From positions 1-7,178 of the forward strand of contig CAKQZO010000078.1 in the NCBI GenBank assembly GCA_934293835.1: a DNA stretch of 7,178 nucleotides, written 5' to 3'. The stretch comes from an uncultured Lacticaseibacillus sp. GTDB taxonomy: Bacteria > Bacillota > Bacilli > Lactobacillales > Lactobacillaceae. The position numbers and the translations under genes are program-made. Each line of letters starts with the position of its first letter. The first letter of the stretch is position 1. The notes below the pieces were generated by a model. It searched no databases, was not told the origin of the DNA, and was given only the letters and a program-made list of their open reading frames with translations. This document shows, piece after piece, positions 1-6,193 of this stretch.

Positions 1-2304
1 GTGCTCATACATCCATTCTCCAATCGAGCCATAGGCGTAATGATTGAAGGAATTCATATCGGTTGACCAGAACGTCCCGTCAGGTTTTTCGCCATCCCAG
101 TGTTCCCAAGTTGACGTCGCGCCTTTTTTAACTTGGTACAACCAGGATGGGAAATCATCCTTGAACAACAATTCATACGCGACATCACGATGATGGTTCG
201 CACTCAAGACGCTGCAAAGATATGGGGTGCCGATGAAGCCGGTGTTCATATGCATACCATTTTGCTTTAACAATTCGACCAAGTTATCGGCAATCGCTTG
301 GCGATTCTCCGGCTGCGCAAGCTCGAAGTACAACGTGATCACACTCGCCGTCTGGGTATTGGTGACCGGATGCACGCCGTCAGGCAAGAACCGTGCCTGA
401 TAGGCCGCGACGATGCGCTTGTACAAATCGTGATAAACATTATAATCTGTCATGCGCCGTAAGAGCTTGGCTGTCTCCGCCATGATCTTGGTGGAATATG
501 CGAAATACGCGGTCGACGCTAAGAACCCATCCGTGGCCCCGTAATAACTGCCTTCCTTGGCGTCTAATGCAACCCAGTCGGCCAATTGTAGGCCGGTATC
601 CCAAAGCGCTTCCTCGTCTCCTTGGGCGCGAATGTAATCGACCCACGCTTTCATGCTGGCATATTGTGCATCTAACACTGCCGTATCGCCGTATTTTTGA
701 TACAACATCCATGGCACGATGCAAGCCGCGTCCCCCCAAGCAGCAGTCGTTTCAACTTGCCCGTAGCCGAACAGTCCGTGCACGACGTCTGGAATAATCA
801 CCGGCACCGCACCATTTTGGGCCTCTTGATCAAACTTCAGATCCTGAAGCCATTTGTGTAAGAACGTATCGATGTTGCGATTGAACGAGGCGGTATCTTG
901 GAAGATCTGGAGATCGGCCGTCCAGCCCATCCGCTCATCACGCTGGGGACAGTCGGTCGGGATATCGAAGAAATTCCCGAGCTGTGAGCGTCTGATGTTG
1001 GCTTGCAGCTGATTCAACAACGGATTATCGGTTTCGAAGTGCCCGGTTTCTTCAGTGGCGCTCGACAAGACGACCCCGGTAAAATCATCGGGTGAAACCG
1101 TCTCGCCAAAGCCTTCCAAGGCAACGAAGCGGAAGCCATGATAGGTGAAGTGCGGCTGATACTCGCGCTCGGGATCGCTCGTCGCGGTATCGAAGACATA
1201 GGTATCCGTTGCGTGGGCCTGACGCAGGTTGGCGTCATAGAAATTACCGTCTTTGTCTAGCACTTCGGCGTGTTTGAGGACGACTTTGGTGGCTTGATTG
1301 GTATTCTTGAAACGCATCCAGCCGACCATGTTCTCGCCCATGTCTAGAACCAGGCGGCCTTGATGATCCTTGAACACCCGCTTGGGATGTAGCGTCTCGA
1401 TGGCTTGCACCGATGGCCCGACTTGCGGCGTCAACATCTCCTTGGCAAACGGTAAAGTCACCAAAGGATAAGTTGTCTCGTCATGCGCCGTCTCATCAAG
1501 ATATTCGCCATCGTACATGCTGGCGTACTGAACATCGCTGTATTGCATCTGCCAGCTGTCATCGGTATTGATCATTGCGCTTGTGCCGTCTGCGTACCAC
1601 ACCATCAGCTGGGCGATCAGGGCGTTTTGACCGCCATAAACGTCGCGATCGAGGTCCCAAGCCACATGGCCGCTGTACCAGCCTTCCCCAACCAACACGG
1701 CGAGTTGATTGTGCTCGGCCAATTGCGGCGCCACATCGTATGACTGGAACTGAACCGTCCGGTTATAATCAGTGAATCCCGGGCGAAAATAATCGCCGGA
1801 AACCCGTTGGCCGTTGATCTGCGCGTCATACACCCCAAGCGCCGAAATATACAAGCGCGCCTGGCGAATGTCACCGTGAAGCGAGAACGTCTTGGTGGCC
1901 ACGAATGGATGCCGATAATCACGTTCCCCCACGCGTTCTTGAGGCTTTGCCGGCGTGATCCAATCGGCATGCCAGTCACTGGCATGCAGCAGCGGGGTTT
2001 CAAAATAGATGGGCGTCGACCATTCGGAAACTTCATCAGTCTCCGTTTTGACCTTGACGCGAACAAAGTAGCGCTGACTGGAAATCAGATCAGGCCCGAC
2101 ATACTTGAAATTGGTTGAATGATTGCTAAAAGCACGATAGTTCCAGATGATACTTTCAAATTCGGCATCCGTTGCGATCTGTAGCCGAAACCATTTTTGC
2201 ATCACGGCCCGCTGGTCGCTTTGCAGTTGCCAAGAAAAAATCGGTTCGGTGATGCCGATCGCATTCTGCGTCGTATTCACGGTTACTTTACTAACCTTAA
2301 TCAT
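1..2304 (-). CDS. GH78 alpha-L-rhamnosidase, 3' end cut by window edge
   Basis: Hydrolyses terminal alpha-L-rhamnose from glycosides by an inverting mechanism (family knowledge). The frame is open for 768 codons from ATG at 2304 to the window edge, with GGAGG six bases upstream. Visible layout: an Fn3-like N-terminal domain (about 1-105), the bacterial rhamnosidase N-terminal jelly-roll domain (about 135-300, with YISALGVYDAQINGQRV and MYDGEYLDE), a linking beta domain (about 310-420, LVLDMGENMVGW), and the (alpha/alpha)6 catalytic domain from about 425. The signature IPTDCPQRDERMGWTAD contains D451, E457 (likely general acid) and D464; TSTWEHWDG holds E734 (likely general base). The last residues, about 759-768, are the familiar FNHYAYGSIGEWMYEH stretch (starting MNS), so probably only the C-terminal beta domain of roughly 100 residues is missing. 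No signal peptide or anchor is seen, so it should act in the cytoplasm on imported glycosides. It is divergent from the AraC-type gene. Family assignment is firm; aglycone and linkage preference are unknown. Confidence 0.95.
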   Translation of the reverse strand, partial: MIKVSKVTVNTTQNAIGITEPIFSWQLQSDQRAVMQKWFRLQIATDAEFESIIWNYRAFSNHSTNFKYVGPDLISSQRYFVRVKVKTETDEVSEWSTPIYFETPLLHASDWHADWITPAKPQERVGERDYRHPFVATKTFSLHGDIRQARLYISALGVYDAQINGQRVSGDYFRPGFTDYNRTVQFQSYDVAPQLAEHNQLAVLVGEGWYSGHVAWDLDRDVYGGQNALIAQLMVWYADGTSAMINTDDSWQMQYSDVQYASMYDGEYLDETAHDETTYPLVTLPFAKEMLTPQVGPSVQAIETLHPKRVFKDHQGRLVLDMGENMVGWMRFKNTNQATKVVLKHAEVLDKDGNFYDANLRQAHATDTYVFDTATSDPEREYQPHFTYHGFRFVALEGFGETVSPDDFTGVVLSSATEETGHFETDNPLLNQLQANIRRSQLGNFFDIPTDCPQRDERMGWTADLQIFQDTASFNRNIDTFLHKWLQDLKFDQEAQNGAVPVIIPDVVHGLFGYGQVETTAAWGDAACIVPWMLYQKYGDTAVLDAQYASMKAWVDYIRAQGDEEALWDTGLQLADWVALDAKEGSYYGATDGFLASTAYFAYSTKIMAETAKLLRRMTDYNVYHDLYKRIVAAYQARFLPDGVHPVTNTQTASVITLYFELAQPENRQAIADNLVELLKQNGMHMNTGFIGTPYLCSVLSANHHRDVAYELLFKDDFPSWLYQVKKGATSTWEHWDGEKPDGTFWSTDMNSFNHYAYGSIGEWMYEH

Positions 2305-2310
2305 ATTATT

Positions 2311-2315
2311 CCTCC
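2311..2315 (-). promoter_or_regulatory. ribosome binding site of the rhamnosidase gene
   Basis: On the minus strand GGAGG is followed by six bases (AATAAT) and then the ATG at 2304. This is near-ideal spacing and fixes the start of the rhamnosidase. Confidence 0.85.
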
Positions 2316-2344
2316 ACTCGTCTCATGCTCACGGGCTACCTTGC

Positions 2345-2362
2345 TGTCTGATCGATCAGACA
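2345..2362. promoter_or_regulatory. perfect 18-bp palindrome, candidate operator
   Basis: TGTCTGATCGATCAGACA is its own reverse complement over all 18 bases; the next flanking pair does not match. It lies in the untranslated leader of the rhamnosidase gene, 41 bp before the start codon. No T-run follows it on the minus strand, so it is not an intrinsic terminator. A dimeric repressor site acting as a roadblock is the simplest reading. A small mRNA hairpin (six-bp stem, six-base loop) is the alternative. Which protein binds is not shown by the sequence. Confidence 0.5.
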
Positions 2363-2427
2363 TGCGTTTGCTCAACCGAATGCTCGACTCGTCTCACCAC
2401 CTCCTCATCTGCTCACCTACGACTGTT

Positions 2428-2451
2428 TTTAGTTGTTTGCACTTAACTAAA
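2428..2451. promoter_or_regulatory. 24-bp interrupted dyad, candidate operator
   Basis: The arms TTTAGTT and AACTAAA are perfect 7-bp inverted repeats separated by ten bases. The centre of the spacer is TGCA, itself self-complementary, so 18 of 24 positions obey the dyad. It lies just downstream of the inferred rhamnosidase transcription start. It could bind the neighbouring AraC-type regulator or another factor; binding is inferred only. Confidence 0.35.
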
Positions 2452-2480
2452 TGATAAACCAAAACATTTTGTTTATATCA
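2452..2480. repeat. imperfect inverted repeat over the rhamnosidase -10 region
   Basis: A CAAAA/TTTTG dyad around 2460-2471 extends outwards, with one-base slippages, to TGATAAAC on the left and TTTATATCA on the right. It directly abuts the 2428-2451 dyad and covers the candidate -10 element of the rhamnosidase promoter. AT-rich composition makes chance similarity possible. Confidence 0.3.
2472..2480 (-). promoter_or_regulatory. extended -10 promoter element for the rhamnosidase gene
   Basis: On the minus strand the sequence reads TGA followed by TATAAA (2480 down to 2472). This is a TGn extended -10 with five of six bases matching TATAAT. The hexamer 17 bp upstream is a poor -35, which fits a promoter that relies on the extended -10 or on an activator. 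The implied start is near 2465, giving a leader of about 160 nt. Confidence 0.45.
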
Positions 2481-2483
2481 CTC

Positions 2484-2512
2484 TTCAAATTTAACCGCTT
2501 ACATGATATCCT
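2484..2512 (+). promoter_or_regulatory. promoter for the AraC-type regulator gene
   Basis: The candidate -35 is TTCAAA (2484-2489). After exactly 17 bp comes TATCCT (2507-2512), preceded by TGA as an extended -10. Each hexamer matches the sigma-A consensus at four of six positions. The implied start near 2519 leaves a leader of about 43 nt. The cre-like site sits inside the spacer. Confidence 0.45.
2490..2503 (-). promoter_or_regulatory. cre-like CcpA operator
   Basis: On the minus strand TGTAAGCGGTTAAA matches the CcpA operator consensus TGWAANCGNTWNCA at 13 of 14 positions; the one mismatch is A for C near the end. It falls between the -35 and -10 of the regulator promoter and over the -35 region of the rhamnosidase promoter, so bound CcpA could repress both in good carbon supply. 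The match is seen; CcpA binding is inferred from the family rule in Bacillota. Confidence 0.6.
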
Positions 2513-2551
2513 AGCAATAGCACATATTGAGATGATTCGGAACAGATGTAC

Positions 2552-2562
2552 AGGAGGATATC
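2552..2562 (+). promoter_or_regulatory. ribosome binding site that sets the GTG start of the regulator
   Basis: AGGAGG at 2552-2557 lies five bases before a GTG at 2563. No in-frame ATG nearby has a comparable site, so GTG is taken as the start. Confidence 0.8.
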
Positions 2563-3552
2563 GTGAACGTTAAAGTCTTTCAACAATTACAGGCCTATAC
2601 CCAAGTCGAATACCGCCAGCTCACGAACCACCAAGTCAACGATGACATCCCCGTGGCCGCGATCGATCTCAACGCGACGCGGCACACGCGCTCACCAGTG
2701 TTGAACGACTACTTCTTTACCCAACGCCACCTGATCATCCGCAAGCACAACCGGTTTGCTGCCTACCCGGTGCACAGTCACCAATTCTTCGAGATCAACT
2801 ACATGCTACGGGGGTGCGCCACCGAATATGTCAACGGCAAGTGCATCAAGCTCAGTCAAGGGGACGTCTTATTGCTAGACATCGGGACCAAGCACAGCCT
2901 CGCCGCCCTCGATGCCGACGACCTGCTGATCAACGTGTTATTCGACGATGCCTTGCTCTCAGTGGATTTTATCGACCAGATCAATGCGTCTGAATCCGCC
3001 TTGCAAGATTTCTTAGCTAACCGGCGCACCAAGCGCAACGCGCCACCGCAATACTGTCTGTTCGCTAACACAGATACCCAGGCGAACGGGGCGATCAAGA
3101 CGCTGAACGCGCTCATCGATGAATACTATCTGCAGCCAGAATTTTGCGACATCGTCATGCAAGCAGAGCTGGCGATTCTTCTCGCTCAACTGCTTCGTGA
3201 CTACCAGCGCCCCTTGATCACTCAAGGCACCGGCCAGATCCTCGCCAGCAAGATCATGGCCGACATCAAGCAAAACTATCGCAAGCTGTCGCTAGATGAT
3301 CTCGCCGAGAAATATAGCTACAATCGGACCTACCTCAGCAACCTCTTCCGCAAAGAGGTCGGCCGGCCGTTCAGTGAAGTCCTGACTGAAGAACGCCTCC
3401 TCAACGCCCGGCGTCTGATCCAGACCAGCACCAAACCAATCGGCGAAATTTGTCATGAGGTGGGCATGTCGAACAAGAGCTTCTTTTACCACAAATACGC
3501 GCAACAATTCGGGCATAGTCCGCGTGAAGATCGGGCCAAATCGCACCCCTAA
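2563..3552 (+). CDS. AraC-family transcriptional regulator
   Basis: A 329-residue DNA-binding regulator, a usual length for a two-domain AraC protein. The N-terminal half is a cupin-like sensor: HSHQFFEINYMLRG (71-84) and GDVLLLDIGTKHS (100-112) are the two typical AraC-binding beta-barrel motifs, probably for a sugar or sugar derivative. The C-terminal AraC DNA-binding domain covers about 225-325. Helix-turn-helix one is near 242-265 (SLDDLAEKYSYNRTYLSNLF) and two near 292-315 (PIGEICHEVGMSNKSFFYHK), ending in QFGHSP. The GTG start follows a perfectly placed AGGAGG. It is transcribed away from the rhamnosidase gene across a shared control region, so it most likely controls that gene and perhaps the convergent isomerase-transketolase-kinase operon too. 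The cre-like site in its own promoter suggests CcpA control. The effector is unknown; RhaR/RhaS-like function is a guess from context, so no symbol is given. Confidence 0.93.
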   Translation: MNVKVFQQLQAYTQVEYRQLTNHQVNDDIPVAAIDLNATRHTRSPVLNDYFFTQRHLIIRKHNRFAAYPVHSHQFFEINYMLRGCATEYVNGKCIKLSQGDVLLLDIGTKHSLAALDADDLLINVLFDDALLSVDFIDQINASESALQDFLANRRTKRNAPPQYCLFANTDTQANGAIKTLNALIDEYYLQPEFCDIVMQAELAILLAQLLRDYQRPLITQGTGQILASKIMADIKQNYRKLSLDDLAEKYSYNRTYLSNLFRKEVGRPFSEVLTEERLLNARRLIQTSTKPIGEICHEVGMSNKSFFYHKYAQQFGHSPREDRAKSHP

Positions 3553-3746
3553 ATCGATGCGATTCGTTATGATGTAAATATGTTCCACTAATGCAAGTAA
3601 ACGAACTAATCAATCTTATAAATACATCACTAAACGAAATGGTAACGTTCACTTGTCCTGACAAATCTTCCAACTATTTCGGGAGATTCGTCTGCCATCT
3701 ACCACCACTTGCTAAAACCGTGCCAACAGACTTATTGTGGCGTTCG
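3553..3746. other. AT-rich convergent intergenic gap without a gene
   Basis: These 194 bp separate the ends of two converging genes. No reading frame here looks coding: the open frames that cross it on either strand run into the opposite strand of the flanking genes. Seen inside are a small AATCG/CGATT hairpin just after the regulator stop (3552-3564, no T-run), a TTGTC-CT-GACAA inverted repeat (3653-3664), two copies of TAAACGAA (3598 and 3631) and a weak terminator-like hairpin near the kinase stop. No strong terminator for the regulator gene is visible. Confidence 0.7.
3714..3741 (-). terminator. weak Rho-independent terminator candidate for the kinase operon
   Basis: On the minus strand, six bases after the kinase stop, GCCACA can pair with TGTTGGC (one bulged base) around a seven-base loop. 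This is followed by ACGG and then four T. The stem is short and the T-run is broken, so efficiency is doubtful, but the position directly after the last gene of the operon supports it. Confidence 0.35.
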
Positions 3747-5240
3747 TTACACCTGCTGGCTCTGAGCGATGACCGTCTTGACGGCCGCTTGCCACGACGC
3801 GATCCGGCGGGTGCGTTCAGCTTCCGTAATTTGTGGTCGAAACGCGCGATACTGCAAATAATTCTGCGCTTTATCCAACACCCCCAACCGGCTTCCGGCA
3901 AGCAAGGCCACCCCAAAAGCGCTGATGTCTTCAATATCTGACACCTTGACGGTCACCGCTGATAGGTCACTTTGCACCTGCATCAAATAATCATTACGTG
4001 TCGGTCCGCCATCCACTGCGACGGTCGACGCTAGTGCGACATCATCTTTTCTCATCGCCGCAATGACTGCATTGATCTGGAACGCGATCGCATCGAGTGC
4101 CGCCTTCACCAACTCAGGTGCCTTCGTCGCGGCACTCATATTCAAGATCGCAGCTTGCGCTTGCGGCTGCCAATAAGGCGCTCCCAAACCAGTAAACGCC
4201 GGGACAATGACCGTCTGATCACTCGGATTGGCCGCCAACGCCAGCTTTTGCGCATCAGCTGGCGAAGCGAGGATGCCGAATCCGTCTTGAAGCCACGCCA
4301 ACATCGCCCCGGCATAATTGACGTTGCCTTCCAGCACATACTGATAATCCCCCGCACATTGCCACCCGATCGAGGTAACCAGGCCGGCATGTGACCGAAC
4401 CGGATGGGACCCGACATTCACCATAATCGAACTCCCCGTCCCATAGGTGATCTTCAGATCTCCCAGATGCTCACCGCTTTGCCCGAACAAGGCCGCCTGA
4501 GAATCGCCAAGAACCGCACCAAGCGGCACGGGTTCTCGAAATAAGCCTTCGCAATCGGTCATCCCAAAATCGGCATCCGATGCGCGGACCTCCGGCAGCG
4601 CCTGCATCGGGATGCCAAAGGCCTGACACAACTCCGCGTCCCAACGCTTCGTCTGCAGATCAAACAGCTGCGTTCGGCTCGCATTGGAAGGTTCCGTTGC
4701 AAACACGGCGCCGTGAGTCAAGCGGTACACCAGCCAGCTATCAATCGTGCCCAGACACAAGTCACCATTAGCCGCGGCCTGTTGAACCGCCGGCACCTCT
4801 TCCAACAACCAGGCGAATTTAGCTGCTGGGAACAGCGGCGAAAGGGGCAACCCCGTTCGGGTCATCACCTGCGCACTCAAGTCCGGGTAGTGTTGCCGCA
4901 TGCGTTCACACTGCGGCTTCGCCCGCGTACACTGCCAAACCACCGCCTTCCCCAACGCATGGCCATCTGCACGCGACCAAGCGGCCACCGTCTCACGCTG
5001 ATTCGTCAACCCGATGCCGGCGACCGCATCCGGTTCATACTTGCCGTCCGCAAAAAGAGCCGCAATGGTCGCACAGACATTATGATAAATTTCATTGAGA
5101 TCATGGCTGATCCAGCCTTGCGAACTCACCAACTGCGCGTGCGCCAGGCTCGCCCGCCGCACGACGCTACCCTGCTGATCGTATAAGAAGGCCTTGGTGC
5201 TTCGGGTGCTTTGATCAAGGGCAATCACATACCGTGCCAT
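3747..5240 (-). CDS. glycerol-kinase-like FGGY carbohydrate kinase, substrate uncertain
   Basis: ATP-dependent cytoplasmic kinase, 497 residues, about the length of glycerol kinase. It aligns by eye with GlpK throughout: YVIALDQSTRSTKA (4-17, phosphate loop), TNQRET (79-84), VVWQCTR (100-106), NASRTQLFD (186-194), GDSQAALFGQ (245-254, D246 as likely catalytic base), YGTGS (266-270), PAFTGLGAPYW (347-357) and VDGGPTRND (409-417). Differences matter: the GlpK tyrosine that contacts glycerol is Leu136 here, and the usual QGTTSS loop is QSTRST, so plain glycerol kinase activity is doubtful. The ATG lies inside the 3' end of the transketolase C-terminal gene (16-nt overlap), after GGAGG nine bases upstream. 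As last gene of an isomerase-transketolase operon it probably phosphorylates a ketose made by the isomerase. Apulose kinase is one candidate; a true GlpK is not excluded. Confidence 0.9.
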   Translation of the reverse strand: MARYVIALDQSTRSTKAFLYDQQGSVVRRASLAHAQLVSSQGWISHDLNEIYHNVCATIAALFADGKYEPDAVAGIGLTNQRETVAAWSRADGHALGKAVVWQCTRAKPQCERMRQHYPDLSAQVMTRTGLPLSPLFPAAKFAWLLEEVPAVQQAAANGDLCLGTIDSWLVYRLTHGAVFATEPSNASRTQLFDLQTKRWDAELCQAFGIPMQALPEVRASDADFGMTDCEGLFREPVPLGAVLGDSQAALFGQSGEHLGDLKITYGTGSSIMVNVGSHPVRSHAGLVTSIGWQCAGDYQYVLEGNVNYAGAMLAWLQDGFGILASPADAQKLALAANPSDQTVIVPAFTGLGAPYWQPQAQAAILNMSAATKAPELVKAALDAIAFQINAVIAAMRKDDVALASTVAVDGGPTRNDYLMQVQSDLSAVTVKVSDIEDISAFGVALLAGSRLGVLDKAQNYLQYRAFRPQITEAERTRRIASWQAAVKTVIAQSQQV

Positions 5241-6193
5241 CGGGCCTCACCTCCGCTACACCACCGTTCAACATTTGCGGCAATATCTTGGTCATCGATG
5301 CCGTAATGCGCAAACACGGCCGCCTGGCTACCTGCAAGCGCCGGGTGATCAGGAAACCCGACAAACTCGACTCTGGTATCTCCTCTGTGCGCCAAAGCCT
5401 CCGCGACCGCGCTGCCGATTCCACCAATCACACTGTGCTCTTCAATGGTGACAAATAATTTCGTCCGGTCGGCGACTGCGTTCAGCAACGCCGAATCAAT
5501 TGGCTTGATGCTGACTAAGTCGATGACCTTGGCGCCGATTCCGGAATTAGCCAAGCGCTTGGCGGCGGCAAGCGCGATGGCGACGGTCTCCCCTGCGGCC
5601 ACCAAGACGACATCGTCACCGTCTGCCTTCACCAGATTGGCCTTGCCAGGCGCCGTGAAGGCCTCCTGATCGTTTGAGTAGATCGTAGGTAAGGCAACTT
5701 TGCCGATGCGCACATACGCGGGTTTCACGGAATGGGCGAGATAGGTCATCAGCGCCTCGGCTTGGACCCGGTCGGCGGGCATGTAGACTTCCAGATTCGG
5801 AAGCGCTCGCGTAATCGCCAGGTCCTGAAGCGAATGATGGGTCTGGCCGAGATCTGAATAGGCGATCCCCCCGCTGATGCCGATCAGCTTCACATTCGTG
5901 TCGGAATAACACACGTCGACTTTGACTTGTTCGATACTCCGCATGGTTAAAAATGCGGCCGGGGAAAAGACGAATGGCCGTTTGCCGCTGTGGGCCAGGC
6001 CGGCACTGACGGTCACGGCGTTTTGTTCTGCGATGCCCATCTCAATCAACTGCGCCGGTAGCGCCTCGACGAACGGCCCCAGGGCTGCACTCCCGCGCGA
6101 ATCACTGGTCACCGCGAGAATGTCTGGATCCACCTTGGCTAATGCGAGCAGGGATTGACACAACACATCCCCGATTTTTGCTTTCTCATTCAT
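5225..6193 (-). CDS. transketolase, C-terminal subunit (split enzyme)
   Basis: A 322-residue protein with the Pyr and C-terminal domains of a two-subunit transketolase. It pairs with the N-terminal subunit encoded just upstream to move two-carbon ketol units between sugar phosphates with thiamine diphosphate. Visible: the Pyr domain (about 7-170) with LIEMGIAEQNAV (49-60), where E56 is the glutamate that activates the cofactor pyrimidine. DLGQTHHSLQDLA (114-126) carries the substrate-side histidine, and YVRIGK (160-165) an arginine expected near the substrate phosphate. The transketolase C-terminal domain (about 190-310) contains TIEEHSVIGGIGSAVAE. The start overlaps the upstream gene by 8 nt and has GGAGG seven bases before ATG. 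The length and gene split match the split transketolases of sugar operons, not the roughly 660-residue housekeeping enzyme. A DXS-like role is unlikely given the partner and operon. Confidence 0.93.
   Translation of the reverse strand: MNEKAKIGDVLCQSLLALAKVDPDILAVTSDSRGSAALGPFVEALPAQLIEMGIAEQNAVTVSAGLAHSGKRPFVFSPAAFLTMRSIEQVKVDVCYSDTNVKLIGISGGIAYSDLGQTHHSLQDLAITRALPNLEVYMPADRVQAEALMTYLAHSVKPAYVRIGKVALPTIYSNDQEAFTAPGKANLVKADGDDVVLVAAGETVAIALAAAKRLANSGIGAKVIDLVSIKPIDSALLNAVADRTKLFVTIEEHSVIGGIGSAVAEALAHRGDTRVEFVGFPDHPALAGSQAAVFAHYGIDDQDIAANVERWCSGGEARWHGM

Larger units (their letters stand above)
2305..2562. promoter_or_regulatory. divergent control region between rhamnosidase and AraC-type gene
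   Basis: This 258-bp gap carries no convincing gene. Its right two thirds (about 2425-2520) are clearly more AT-rich than the flanking genes, as expected for promoters. It holds a candidate promoter for each gene, a cre-like site between them, two interrupted dyads, a perfect palindrome in the rhamnosidase leader and a 10-bp direct repeat. Each is listed separately. If the promoter assignment is right, the rhamnosidase mRNA leader is about 160 nt and the regulator leader about 43 nt. Confidence 0.8.

Noticed and set aside
1617..2066. 149-codon minus-strand frame inside the rhamnosidase gene in another register
   Set aside because: The overlapping register gives a continuous GH78 protein from 2304 to the window edge; this frame gives an arginine-rich, motif-free product.
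2356..2400. Possible leader peptide of 14 codons (GTG to TGA) ahead of the rhamnosidase gene
   Set aside because: The nearby GGAGG is only about two bases from the GTG, too close for initiation, and the residues show no run of a regulatory amino acid.
3552..3564. AATCG-ATG-CGATT hairpin right after the regulator stop as terminator
   Set aside because: Only five base pairs, a three-base loop and no T-run follow it.
3591..3941. 116-codon open frame on the plus strand starting in the convergent gap
   Set aside because: Most of it runs antisense to the kinase gene, there is no ribosome site, and the residues look like a shadow of the opposite strand (proline/arginine rich, no known motif).
4713..5186. 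157-codon plus-strand frame inside the kinase
   Set aside because: It lies wholly within a gene with clear kinase motifs on the minus strand and has no recognisable product.
3747..5240. Plain glycerol kinase (glpK) call
   Set aside because: No glycerol genes (facilitator or glycerol-3-phosphate oxidase) are nearby, a glycerol-contact tyrosine is replaced by leucine, and the operon is a sugar isomerase-transketolase set. Kept only as an alternative.
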